From Candidatus Rubrivivax defluviihabitans (GTDB taxonomy: Bacteria > Pseudomonadota > Gammaproteobacteria > Burkholderiales > Burkholderiaceae_C): 64,000 nt of DNA. The notes under the pieces are model-generated. The model ran no database searches. It was not told the origin of the DNA and saw only the letters and a program-made list of their open reading frames with translations. The position numbers and the translations under genes were made by a program. How positions within the stretch are numbered: position 1 is the stretch's first letter; each line of letters begins with the position of its first letter. The stretch is from positions 558,001-622,000 of the forward strand of contig JADJMW010000001.1 in assembly GCA_016709385.1 (NCBI GenBank), written 5' to 3'. Positions 17,815 to 26,215 of this stretch are shown one piece after another.

Positions 17815-18372
17815 CCGCCCCGCTTTGCCGGCGCCGCAGCGCAAAGCCGCCGGTGGCCAGCGCCACCAGAGCCAGCGTTCCGGGCTCGGGGACCTGCGCC
17901 TGCACCGTGACGGTTCCATCCTGACGCGATCCTCCGGAGGCGTCTGGCCAAAGCCGAGTTGAACAGGTCCGGCAGCGTCAACGGCGAGGTGCCAACGGCG
18001 AGCGCCGTGAACTCGATCTCCGCGAGCACGCCTTCGCAACAATCACGGATCGGCATCCACGAACGATCGGCGGTCAAGGGTGATCAGGCCGCTGCCGTTG
18101 TCGATCGCGCCCGGCGGAGAAAAGCGTCGTCAAGGCCGGATCGGCCCTTCGCTGACCGAGTTGGCCGGCAGGATCATGGGGTCGAACTCGAGATCGATCT
18201 GCCAAGTCGTCAACCCTAAGCCTTCGGCGCCGCTGATCGAAACCTGGATCGTGAACGTGTCGCCGACGCCGACGGTGGCAGAGCCGGCGGAAATCGTCGG
18301 CTCCGCCCAAACCGGCAGCGGGCAGATGGCCAGCACCAACCACGACAGGACGGCGGCGATTGCCTTCGACAT
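17815..18372 (-). pseudogene. PEP-CTERM cohesin-like exported protein, several frameshifts
   Basis: The ATG at 18372 follows GAGGAGAACAGACC and starts a signal peptide (LSWLVLAICPLPVWA) and a cohesin-type beta domain (TVGVGDTFTIQVSISGAEG, WQIDLEFDPMILPANSV). The conserved continuation (ALTTLFSAG, AIDNGSGLITLD, GVLAEIEFTALAVGTSPLTL) and the sorting signal (VPEPGTLALVALATGGFALRRR near 17820-17890) are all present but in different frames, so at least three one-base lesions are needed. The gene lies between two artefact-like blocks, so poor base quality may explain it; true decay cannot be excluded. Confidence 0.6.
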
Positions 18373-18718
18373 GGTCTGTTCTCCTCGATTCCTGCGCCGG
18401 CTGGATGGGTCGACCGGCCCAACGCGAACGCATCGCGCGCGACCGCCCGTTCGAGCGGGCGTCTGGCCTGCGGACTCGCCCATGGCGTCGCGGAAAGTCT
18501 AGTCAGCCCCGCCGTACGCACTCACCCCAGCGCTGGGGTGATCGGGCCCCCGATTCGTGGGGGCGCAGCGAGCCCGCGGTTCGTGGGGGGGTGCGCATCG
18601 ACTCGATCTGCTTTAAGGAATCGGCAGCCGGCGAGCAGGACCCTGCCCGGCACTTCGGACCCGGGCGCCGGATATTCGAGACCCGGGCCTGCGCGGGTCG
18701 AACTTCTCGGAGGGCACG

Positions 18719-19053
18719 ATGAATCGAGATGCTGCTGCATGTGGGCGCGCTGCGTTGATCGTCGCGCTGTTGAGCCTGGCCGCACCTGCGGGGCCTACCT
18801 GAACCAGGTGGGCTGCCTGGGTTCGGGTGGGACCCGGGGCTCGACGTCATCGCTGAGGCCCGGCCTGTCCTGGGCCTCCGGAAGCGGCAGCCCGGACCGG
18901 ACCGGGCGTGCCAACGCCGACCTGGCACAGCAAAGCCTGAGCGCCTTCGCATCGGGGCGATCGCCGTCCATTCGAGCTATTTCAATCAGTTCGTGACGCT
19001 CTCCTGGGGGCCGACCGCGAAGCTCGCGGCCTGGGCCTCGGCGGGCCGGCTCA
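18719..19053 (+). pseudogene. start of an exported protein, disrupted
   Basis: An ATG behind GGAGG at 18710 encodes a signal peptide (RAALIVALLSLAAPAGPT) and stops after ~27 codons. Readable protein-like sequence continues in other frames (YLNQVGCLGSGG; YFNQFVTLSWGPTAKLAAW near 18980-19035) until the G/C-only block at 19054. It looks like one secreted-protein gene with frame errors running into unreadable sequence. No family recognised. Confidence 0.35.
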
Positions 19054-19517
19054 GGGGGGGGGGGCGGCCCGGCGGCGGCCGCCGCGGCCCCCGGCCGCGG
19101 GGCGCGGCCCGCGCGGCGGGGCGCCGGCGGGCGCGGCGGCGCGCGCGGCGGCCGGCGGGCCGCGGCGGCGCGGCGCGGCGGCGGGCGGCCCCGGGGCGGC
19201 GCGCGGGGCCGGGCGGCGGCGGCGCGGGCGGGCCCCCGCCCCCGCGGCGGGGCGCGGGGCGCGGGGCCGCGGGCGGGGCCCGGGCCGGCGGGCGGCGCCC
19301 GGCGGGCGGGGCCGGGGGGCCGGCCGCCCGGGGGGGCGGCGCGGGGGGGGGCGCGCCGGCGGCCGGGCGGGGCCCCGGGCGGGGGGCGCGGCCGCCGGGC
19401 GGGCCGCCGGCGGGGGGGGGGGCGGCGGCGGGGGCGGCGGGGGCGCCGCGGGCGGGCGGCGGCGCGGCGCGGGGCCGGGGGGGCCGGGCGGCGCGGGCGG
19501 GGGGGGGGGGGGGGGGC
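19054..19517. other. 464-nt block containing only G and C
   Basis: Between the A at 19053 and the A at 19518 there is not a single A or T. The order of G and C is irregular, with G runs at both ends and no repeat unit. The flanks are normal coding-like DNA. It reads open in several frames only because stop codons need T and A. An artefact of base-calling or assembly is far likelier than real sequence. Confidence 0.75.
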
Positions 19518-19655
19518 AGCGCAGCAGCTTCAGCGCGAGGCCGCGGCGGAAGCCCGGCCCTGGCGCCTCGAGCGCACCGTCGGCGTACTGTGCGCTGAAC
19601 ACGACGGCGCCGTCGACGAGCAGGTCGACCGTGGCCGAGCGGTCCGCATGACCGG

Positions 19656-20267
19656 CTACGCGCTGCGCCCCGGCCGGCGCGCGATGAGGGTCGAGAATCG
19701 TTTGACGAGGCCGCGCGGGGCCGCGAAGTCCTGCTCGGCGTCGTACAGCAGCGTCCAGCCGTCGAAAGCCCGCCGCAGCTCGTCGCCGCCGAAGAGGCAA
19801 TGGGCCTCGGCGCCGAACATGTCCAGGTAGGTGGTGCCTTCGATCAGCACGTTGACCGCCGCCACGCCGCCCGGCCGCACGGCGGCCTGCAGGCGCGCGA
19901 GCTGGCGTCGCGCGTCCGTGCACGCGAAGAACATCAGCAGCCCGATCGAGACCACGGCGTCGAACGCCTCGCGCGGCGGTACATGGTCGCGCAGGTCGGC
20001 CCGCGCGGCGGTGATGGGCAGGCGGTGCGCAACGGCCAGCGCCTGCAGGTGGGCGATGGCCGCCGCGCTGCCGTCCAGCGCCACCACCGTGCAGCCGCGC
20101 TGCGCCGCCGCCAGCGCCAGGTTGCCCAGGCCGCAACCGCAATCGAGCACGTGGCCTTGCAGGAAGGGCAGTGCCGCCTGCTCGAAAGGATTGAGCTGCA
20201 GTTCGCCGGCCGCCAGCTGGCGCTCGAACTGCGCGTCGAAGAAGCGGACGCTGGCGCTGGGCTCCAT
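19656..20267 (-). CDS. class I SAM-dependent methyltransferase (TehB-like)
   Basis: 203 residues. SAM-binding motif I is VLDCGCGLGNLALAAA near residue 40, motif II acidic residue in VVALDGSAAAI near 61, and the post-motif region VSIGLLMFFAC near 105. This matches small TehB/UbiE-like methyltransferases. The substrate cannot be read. In the 138 nt between its stop and the G/C-only block, the minus strand shows a second open stretch (TVDLLVDGAVVFSAQYADG) that may belong to another, unreadable gene. Confidence 0.75.
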   Translation of the reverse strand: MEPSASVRFFDAQFERQLAAGELQLNPFEQAALPFLQGHVLDCGCGLGNLALAAAQRGCTVVALDGSAAAIAHLQALAVAHRLPITAARADLRDHVPPREAFDAVVSIGLLMFFACTDARRQLARLQAAVRPGGVAAVNVLIEGTTYLDMFGAEAHCLFGGDELRRAFDGWTLLYDAEQDFAAPRGLVKRFSTLIARRPGRSA

Positions 20268-20321
20268 GGGGCAAAAGTCTAGTCGACCGGTACCGCGTTC
20301 AGGTCCGCGTTCAGGGTGTGC

Positions 20322-22601
20322 TCAGAACTCGTAGCTCGCAGCCACGTAGACCGAGCGCCCCATGCCCGGCACCGCCGTGCCCCAGGGCACGCCGTTCATG
20401 CTCATCGTCTTGCCCTGGCCGACGTAGGCGCCGCCGAGCGGCAGCGCGTACAGCTTGTCCAGCAGGTTGTCGATGCCGAAATCGACGCGCAGCTGCTTCC
20501 AGGTGTGGCTGGCGCGCAGGTTGACCAGGCCGTAGCCGGCGGTGCGGATTTCGTTGCGCACTTCGGACAGATCGTCCTTGGCCTGCACCAGCACGACTTC
20601 GACGGCGTTGTCCCACCCGCCCTGCCGGTGCGTCAGCGTGAGCCGGGCATTCAGCGGCATGATGTTGTACAGGCCCTGGCCCGTGTCGCGGTTCTCGCCG
20701 TCGGTGACGTTGACCACGCCCTCCAGACCCCAGCGGCCCCAGCCACCCTCGGTCAGCGGCATCTGGCCCGAGAGGTCGACGCCGACCAGTCGCGCCGACT
20801 GGTTGGCGTACTGCAGCACCACGAAGGCGTTGGTCGCGGTGCTGGTGGCCGGGCAGGCCGAGCCGGGGATGAGGGCCGTGGTGCAGCGCACGGCGTCGAT
20901 GAAGTCCGTCACCTGCGTGACGTACGGCGTGGCCCTGATGGCCCAGCTCCGGTCGGCCGCGTGCCAGTCGAAGGTGGCGCTCAGCGTGTGCGCCACTTCG
21001 GGCTGCAGGTCGGGGTTGCCGACGTAGCCGTTGCCGTCGCCGACGAAGTTGTTCATCGTCGCCGCCATCGGCCAGGTCGACCACGCGTAGCGCTCGTAGA
21101 GGTTCGGCGAGCGCACCTTGCGCGCGACGCCGACCTCGATGTCCAGGCTGGCGCTGGAGGTGTGGCGCAGCAGCGCGGTGAGGTCCCAGTTGTCGTCGTT
21201 GCGCTCACGGTCCAGGGCGTTGAAGCGCGCCGCGTCGGCCGCCTGGCTGCCGGGTGCACCGGCGGCAGTGCTGTAGCCGCGCACGTCGCCGGTGTTGGTT
21301 TGCACCCGTTCGTAGCGGGCACCGAGCAGGGTGGTCCACTGCGGGCCGGTGCGTGCCTCCCACTCGGCGTAAGCGGCCGCGCGGTCGCGCTGGCCGTCGG
21401 CGATGTTCAGGAAGGTGCCCGGCCACATGCCGCCGCCGGACGCCGGCCACCAGTCGTCGAGCCGGTAGCGCTGGAATTCGCTGCCCAGGCGCAGCGTGGC
21501 CTGCTCGCTCAGTTCGAGGCTGCCCTGGAGCGAGAGGCCGCTGTTCGTGCTGGCGGTCAGCATCGGCATGCCGGCGGCGCAGCTGTTCGGTGCGCCGCCC
21601 AGCGGTGCGCAGGGGACGCCGTCGCCCGAGAGGGTGCCGTACCAGAAGCGCCGGTCGGGCCCGAAGTCCATCTCGTGATCGACGTCTTCGTGCGTCGCCC
21701 GGGCCTCCAGCGTGCCCCAGTCGAACTGGCCGAGGTAACGCAGGTTCACGCGCTGCTGGTCGTTGCCCAGCATGTCCATGCGCTGGTTGGGGTAGAGCTG
21801 GTAGGGCACGTCCTGCAGGCCCAGCTTGGCCTCGACCAGGTGGTTCGCGCTGCGCAGGGCCACCCCCACCAGGTGATTGCGTGTGTCGTAGGCCGTGGAG
21901 CCGACTTCGTCGAGCGGCAGCGTGTGGCCGGGGCGGCCGGTCTCGGTCGTCGTCTTGAAGTCGCCGCCGGCGCGGTAGTTGTCGGCCCGGGCCAAGCTGC
22001 CGCTGTAGGCCAGCTGGAAGGTCTCGGTCGCATAGCTGGCCGCGAGGCTGGCGCTGCGCGCCTGGTTGTTGCTGCGGTAGAAGCCGCTGAGCCGGCCCGT
22101 GACGAGCGGCGCCTCGCCGGGCGCAGCGAACTCGGGCGCGGGAGTCTCGGCGATGATCGTGCCGCCGATGCTGTCGCCGCCGACGCTGACCGGCGTGATG
22201 CCCGCGTACACCTTGAGGGTGTCGACCATGGTCGGGTCCAGGTAGGACAGCGGCGGGTTCATGTGGTTGGGGCACGAGGCGACGAGGTCCATGCCGTCGA
22301 CCTTGATGCGCAGCCGGTCGTCGGCCAGGCCTCGGATCGCCGGCAGGCTGGACGCGCCGCCGGCCCCGTACAGGCTGACGCCCGGTGTGGAGCGCAGCAG
22401 GCTGGCGGTGTCGCTGGTGGCGGCACGCAGCGCCTTCAGCGTGCCGGCATCGACGCTGACTGCATTCAGCGGCACGGCGGCGCGGGGTGCCGTGACCATG
22501 ACGCGGTCCGGCGAATGGGCATCCTGCGCCCAGGCGATGCCGGGCAAGGTCGCGAGCAGAAAGGGAAGGGTACGAAGCCTATGGCTGGGCAGGGAAATCA
22601 C
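20322..22601 (-). CDS. TonB-dependent copper receptor (OprC/NosA type)
   Basis: 759 residues from the GTG at 22601, which has GAGGA upstream and begins a signal peptide (LPFLLATLPGIAWA). A plug domain (ASLLRSTPGVSLYG, AIRGLADDRLRIKVDG) leads to a beta barrel ending in aromatic YVAASYEF. The CPNHM motif at about residues 110-114 is the CxxxM copper-binding site known from OprC, and NosA homologues supply copper for nitrous-oxide reductase. The gene follows a DUF2946 gene and is close to denitrification-type genes, so outer-membrane copper uptake is the likely role. Confidence 0.82.
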   Translation of the reverse strand: MISLPSHRLRTLPFLLATLPGIAWAQDAHSPDRVMVTAPRAAVPLNAVSVDAGTLKALRAATSDTASLLRSTPGVSLYGAGGASSLPAIRGLADDRLRIKVDGMDLVASCPNHMNPPLSYLDPTMVDTLKVYAGITPVSVGGDSIGGTIIAETPAPEFAAPGEAPLVTGRLSGFYRSNNQARSASLAASYATETFQLAYSGSLARADNYRAGGDFKTTTETGRPGHTLPLDEVGSTAYDTRNHLVGVALRSANHLVEAKLGLQDVPYQLYPNQRMDMLGNDQQRVNLRYLGQFDWGTLEARATHEDVDHEMDFGPDRRFWYGTLSGDGVPCAPLGGAPNSCAAGMPMLTASTNSGLSLQGSLELSEQATLRLGSEFQRYRLDDWWPASGGGMWPGTFLNIADGQRDRAAAYAEWEARTGPQWTTLLGARYERVQTNTGDVRGYSTAAGAPGSQAADAARFNALDRERNDDNWDLTALLRHTSSASLDIEVGVARKVRSPNLYERYAWSTWPMAATMNNFVGDGNGYVGNPDLQPEVAHTLSATFDWHAADRSWAIRATPYVTQVTDFIDAVRCTTALIPGSACPATSTATNAFVVLQYANQSARLVGVDLSGQMPLTEGGWGRWGLEGVVNVTDGENRDTGQGLYNIMPLNARLTLTHRQGGWDNAVEVVLVQAKDDLSEVRNEIRTAGYGLVNLRASHTWKQLRVDFGIDNLLDKLYALPLGGAYVGQGKTMSMNGVPWGTAVPGMGRSVYVAASYEF

Positions 22602-22744
22602 AGTAGGGTCCTCGGGCGGCAAGGGTGGGCCGCGGCAGCGCCACCGTCCGGCGGGCAAGGCCGGGGCGGCAGGTTGTCGGATCGACAGGCGTGGCGCCGT
22701 GCACCGGGTGCGGCCATGGGCCGGCATCCGGGTCGGGCGGGGCA

Positions 22745-23113
22745 TCAAGCCAGCGCGGGAGGACCGGTGGCGGGCGGCGTGGCCGCGGTGAAGCAGGGCC
22801 GGTAGGCGGTCGGCGCGAGGCCAGCCGCCGCGCAGGCGGCCGTGATCGGGGCAGGCAGCGTCGCCTGCGGCGCCGGCAAGGCCGCCGGCATCGCGCACAG
22901 GGCGCAATGCCCGCCGTGCGACGGCTGCGCGTCCACCGTGTGCACCTGGCCGTCGGCATCCACGACGATGGTCTTCATGCCGGTGGGCGTGCAGATCACG
23001 CGCACCAGGCCGTCTTGGCCGGCCATGGCCGCATAGCCCAGCAGCGGCGCGCCGGCATTCAGCACGGCGACCGCCAGGGCCAGCCACAGGAATCTCAGGC
23101 GACGCAACGACAT
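22745..23113 (-). CDS. DUF2946-like small exported or membrane protein
   Basis: 122 residues with an N-terminal hydrophobic segment (LWLALAVAVLNAGAPLLGY) and the HCALC motif (GGHCALCAMP near residue 67) typical of DUF2946 proteins, which occur beside copper TonB receptors. It ends 143 nt before the receptor's start in the same direction. A periplasmic metal-related role is inferred from the neighbour and the Cys/His motif. Confidence 0.65.
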   Translation of the reverse strand: MSLRRLRFLWLALAVAVLNAGAPLLGYAAMAGQDGLVRVICTPTGMKTIVVDADGQVHTVDAQPSHGGHCALCAMPAALPAPQATLPAPITAACAAAGLAPTAYRPCFTAATPPATGPPALA

Positions 23114-23356
23114 CTAAGGTCGAGTGTTGCCGCGGCGCGGACAAAAGAAAACGGACTGGATCAAGTCGATGTCGACTGACCACATGCGACTCGTCTCGAT
23201 CCGAGCAATGCGGGTCGGACCCGAGCCGCAGGCGGGCCGTGCCCGGGGCTGGCACGCCACGGTTGACGGAAGTCAAGTCAGCGTCGCGGCCGCGGATCGA
23301 TAGTGCTCACGAAACGAAATGCCGGCGTCCCGCCCCCAAATTCCCAGGAGTTGACG

Positions 23357-23776
23357 ATGCGATCCAACGGGTTCCTGATGTCCTTCGCAGCCTGTGCCCT
23401 GTGTTCGATGACCGCCACCGCTCTCGCGCAGGCCAAGCTCGACCTGGGCAAGCGCGAATTCGAGACCAAGTGCGCCGTCTGCCACGGCCTGGACGGCAAG
23501 GGCAAGGGGCCTTATGCCGAGCAGCTCAAGAACCCCTTGCCCGACCTGACGCAGCTGGCGCGCAAGAACGGCGGCGTCTTTCCGGTGAGCCGCACCTACG
23601 AGACCATCGAGGGCGCGGGCAAGGGCCACGGCACGCGCGACATGCCGGTGTGGGGCATGGACTACACCATCCAGGCGGCCGAGGCGCTGCCCGACATGCC
23701 CTACAACCAGGCGGTCTACGTGCGCACGCGCATCATGTCGCTGCTGGAATATCTGAACCAGCTGCAGGTGAAGTGA
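23357..23776 (+). CDS. class I c-type cytochrome
   Basis: 139 residues, from the ATG at 23357 behind AGGAG. A signal peptide (AACALCSMTATALAQA) precedes one haem-binding CAVCHG at residues 38-43. The likely distal Met is in RDMPVWGMDY near 97. It is a soluble periplasmic electron carrier, probably for the respiratory or denitrification chain. It is transcribed away from the copper receptor and converges on xdhC. Confidence 0.85.
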   Translation: MRSNGFLMSFAACALCSMTATALAQAKLDLGKREFETKCAVCHGLDGKGKGPYAEQLKNPLPDLTQLARKNGGVFPVSRTYETIEGAGKGHGTRDMPVWGMDYTIQAAEALPDMPYNQAVYVRTRIMSLLEYLNQLQVK

Positions 23777-23822
23777 ACGCCGGGCCGGCGAACGGGCGCA
23801 GGCCAGCCCGCGCCGTGCGTCT

Positions 23823-24773
23823 TCAGCCGGCCACGGCCACGCCGTTCTTCACCGCCACGACTTCGGCCAGCACCGAGACCGCGATTTCTCCCGGCGTGCG
23901 GCTGCCGATGGGCAGCCCCACCGGGCCGTGCAGTCGCGCCACCTCGGCATCCGAGAGGTCGAACAGGCGCAGTCGTTCGCGCCGCGCGCTGCTGGTGCGC
24001 CGCGAGCCGAGCGCGCCGACGTAGAAGGCCTGCGACTTCAGCGCCTCCAGCAGCGCCATGTCGTCGAGCCGCGGGTCGTGCGTGAGCGCCACGATGGCGG
24101 TGTGCGCGTCGGGCTCGATCTCGCGCACCACGTCGTCGGGCATGCCTGGAAGCCAGACCAGCCCGGCCTCGTTCAAGGCGCAGCGGTATTCCTCGCGCGG
24201 GTCGCACACCAGCACCTCGAAGTCGAGCGCCTGCGCCATGGATCCGAGCGCACGCGAGAGCTGGCCGGCACCGATGAGCAGCAGCCGCCAGCGCGGCCCG
24301 AAGGTGGCGTGCAACGTGGTCTCGGTGAATTCCAGCGCATCGCCGCGCCGGCCCTCGGTCAGCGTGACGAGGCCGCTGGCCAGGTCCAGCGTGCGCCGCA
24401 CCAGGCGGTGGCGGGCGGTGCGCTCCAGCAACTCGCCAATCCAGGCCGGGTCGGACAGGGGCTCCTGGAGCAGGCGCAGCGTGCCGCCGCAGGGCAGGCC
24501 GAAGCGCGCCGCCTCGTCGGGCGTGACGCCGTAGCTCAGCCACTGCGGCCGTTCGGGCAGGCCGGCGCTGCGCACGCGGTCGATGAGGTCTTGCTCGACG
24601 CAGCCGCCCGAGACCGAACCGCTGGCCACGCCGTCGTCGCGCAGCGCCAGCAGCGCGCCGGGCGGACGCGGCGCGCTGCCCCAGGTCTGCACCACGGTCA
24701 CCAGGCAGACGCCGTGGCCAGCGGCAAACCAAGCCGCGGCGTCGCGCAAGACTTGCAGATCCAGGGGTTCCAC
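23823..24773 (-). CDS. XdhC/CoxI family molybdenum cofactor chaperone
   Basis: 316 residues with the two XdhC domains: an N-terminal CoxI part (GSAPRPPGALLALRDDG, SVSGGCVEQDL near residue 52) and a C-terminal Rossmann part (LLLIGAGQLSRALG near 165, YVGALGSRRTSS near 253). XdhC proteins bind and help sulfurate Moco for xanthine-oxidase-family enzymes. 4-hydroxybenzoyl-CoA reductase (hcrCAB) in this window is such an enzyme, so it is a candidate client, though the genes are 25 kb apart. Confidence 0.85.
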   Translation of the reverse strand: MEPLDLQVLRDAAAWFAAGHGVCLVTVVQTWGSAPRPPGALLALRDDGVASGSVSGGCVEQDLIDRVRSAGLPERPQWLSYGVTPDEAARFGLPCGGTLRLLQEPLSDPAWIGELLERTARHRLVRRTLDLASGLVTLTEGRRGDALEFTETTLHATFGPRWRLLLIGAGQLSRALGSMAQALDFEVLVCDPREEYRCALNEAGLVWLPGMPDDVVREIEPDAHTAIVALTHDPRLDDMALLEALKSQAFYVGALGSRRTSSARRERLRLFDLSDAEVARLHGPVGLPIGSRTPGEIAVSVLAEVVAVKNGVAVAG

Positions 24774-24826
24774 GCCGTGTCCTGTTTACGGTTTCGATAG
24801 CGATCAGGCGGACGGCGGCGCGCGTC

Positions 24827-25153
24827 TCAGGCAACGCACAGCGTGAGCAGCGCCGAGGAGTCGGCCCGGGCCTTCAGCGCATGAGGCTCGTTGCGGCGCA
24901 AGTGGACGAAGTCGCCGGCCGTCATCGTCTGCACGCCCTGCGGCGTGCTGAATTCGATGCAGCCTTCCAGGCACTGCACCGTGATCTCGCCCGGCGCGCT
25001 GTGCTCGCGCAATTCGCTGCCGGCGAGCAGCACGAGGCGCACCACTTCCAGTTGTTCGGACTTCAGCAGCGCGGTGGTCCGGGCCGAGCCCAGGCCGGTG
25101 CCCAGCGGCCGCACGCTGGCGATCTGGCCCGGGGGGACATGTTCTCGGGCCAT
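24827..25153 (-). CDS. cupin domain protein
   Basis: 108 residues forming a single small cupin: GSELREHSAPGEITVQCLEG carries the metal-binding His/Glu of motif 1, and GDFVHLRRNEPHALKA the His of motif 2. Small cupins of this type occur beside DUF2249 and NsrR-type genes in denitrifiers. Function unknown; redox or NO sensing is a guess from context. Confidence 0.75.
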   Translation of the reverse strand: MAREHVPPGQIASVRPLGTGLGSARTTALLKSEQLEVVRLVLLAGSELREHSAPGEITVQCLEGCIEFSTPQGVQTMTAGDFVHLRRNEPHALKARADSSALLTLCVA

Positions 25154-25230
25154 GGGCGTTCTCCCTGGGCAGGCGTTCGGGCGTTTCAGAGGTCTTGACG
25201 CCGCGGCTGCGTGGCGCTCGCAGTCGGTTT

Positions 25231-25488
25231 TCAGCGCACGCTGAAGTCGATGACGATCATTCCCGGTTCGCGGTGCCGGTATTCGATGGCGACACCTTCG
25301 CCGTAGCGTTGCGCCAGTTGCTCCAGCAACGGCAGCGGGTCGTGGTCGTTGGCGAAGCGCATGGTCTCGCCGGGCCGCAGGCTGTCGAGGGCGCCGAAGA
25401 TGGCTGCATGCCTGAAGCGCTTGGCCACGCCGCGGGCGTCGAAGGGGTAGATCGAATCGGGATTCAGGTGGACATGGGGTTGTGACAT
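25231..25488 (-). CDS. DUF2249 domain protein
   Basis: 85 residues from the ATG at 25488. It shows the DUF2249 pattern: DARGVAKRFRHAAIFGALDSL, FANDHDPLPLLEQL near residue 42, and a C-terminal EPGMIVIDFSV strand. DUF2249 proteins cluster with hemerythrins, NsrR and NO-handling genes. A second DUF2249 gene is at 46226-46489. Biochemical role not established. Confidence 0.75.
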   Translation of the reverse strand: MSQPHVHLNPDSIYPFDARGVAKRFRHAAIFGALDSLRPGETMRFANDHDPLPLLEQLAQRYGEGVAIEYRHREPGMIVIDFSVR

Positions 25489-25580
25489 GGTGGTCCTCGG
25501 GTTGGGGCGGGTGGCATCCCGCGCAGATGAATCGGTGGTGGACAACGGGGATCTCTAAGGATGAGCCGGCAGCGGGGGCG

Positions 25581-26099
25581 TCAGCGCGAGGGGGTGGCCT
25601 TGGCCGGCCCGGACGGGCGCTTCGGCATCGCCATCGCCACCACCCGCACCGGCGGGTGCCCCGCGGGGCCGGCCGGCTTGCGTCGCGGTGCCGCGGCAGG
25701 GCCCGGGGTCAGGTCGGCCAGGGTGGCGCCGTCCAGGGCCCTGAAATAGGCCTGCAGCGCATCGTCGAAGACATGCTTCAGCCGGCAGCTGGGCGTCAGG
25801 CTGCACAGGTTGGTACGGGGGTCGAAACACTCGACGAGCCGGAAGTCGGTTTCCGTAGCGCGCACGACGTCGCCGATGCGGATGGCCCCGGGCTCCTTCA
25901 GCAGCCGCAGGCCGCCGCCGCGCCCGCGCGTGGTCTCGATCAGGCCCTGGTGCGCCAGGTCGTTGACCACCTTCATGAGGTGGTTTTTCGACACGCCATG
26001 ATATTCGGCCAGTTCGCCGATCGTGACCAGGCGCTCGCGGTGCGCCGCGCAGTACATGAGCACGCGCAGGGTGTAGTCGGTGTACTCCGAAAGTCGCAT
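25581..26099 (-). CDS. nsrR: Rrf2-family nitric-oxide-sensing repressor NsrR
   Basis: 172 residues from the ATG at 26099. The Rrf2 winged helix starts with MRLSEYTDYTLRVLMY and contains HGVSKNHLMKVVNDLA and TRGRGGGLRL. Three cysteines, ECFDPRTNLCSLTPSC at about residues 90-105, are the Fe-S ligands that react with NO. A ~35-residue proline- and alanine-rich tail follows the conserved domain. It is divergent from ccoG across a region with perfectly paired NsrR half-sites. Confidence 0.87.
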   Translation of the reverse strand: MRLSEYTDYTLRVLMYCAAHRERLVTIGELAEYHGVSKNHLMKVVNDLAHQGLIETTRGRGGGLRLLKEPGAIRIGDVVRATETDFRLVECFDPRTNLCSLTPSCRLKHVFDDALQAYFRALDGATLADLTPGPAAAPRRKPAGPAGHPPVRVVAMAMPKRPSGPAKATPSR

Positions 26100-26113
26100 G
26101 GGGGGTCGAATCG

Positions 26114-26179
26114 AAAGATGCACGCAGTGTATTGCTTTAATGCCGGCCTGTCCTTAACATATATCAATCGTGCATCTTT
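26114..26179. promoter_or_regulatory. paired NsrR half-sites in the nsrR/ccoG intergenic region
   Basis: AAAGATGCACG at 26114-26124 is an exact reverse complement of CGTGCATCTTT at 26169-26179, with 44 nt between. AAGATGCA is the conserved half of the NsrR operator (AAGATGCATTT type). One half-site faces each divergent gene, so NsrR could repress both its own gene and ccoG-hemerythrin. Confidence 0.6.
26154..26167 (+). promoter_or_regulatory. Fnr/Anr-like box before ccoG
   Basis: TTAAC-ATAT-ATCAA fits TTGAT-N4-ATCAA with a perfect right half and two mismatches on the left. It lies inside the NsrR repeat and 48 bp before the ccoG start, a suitable place for anaerobic activation. Confidence 0.4.
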
Positions 26180-26215
26180 TGAACACCCCGGCCCGCAGGC
26201 GGCCGTACCGCTGCG

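Noticed and set aside
19054..19517. Possible G-quadruplex or regulatory GC element
   Set aside because: A total absence of A and T over 464 nt and its position within coding-like sequence make an artefact far more likely.
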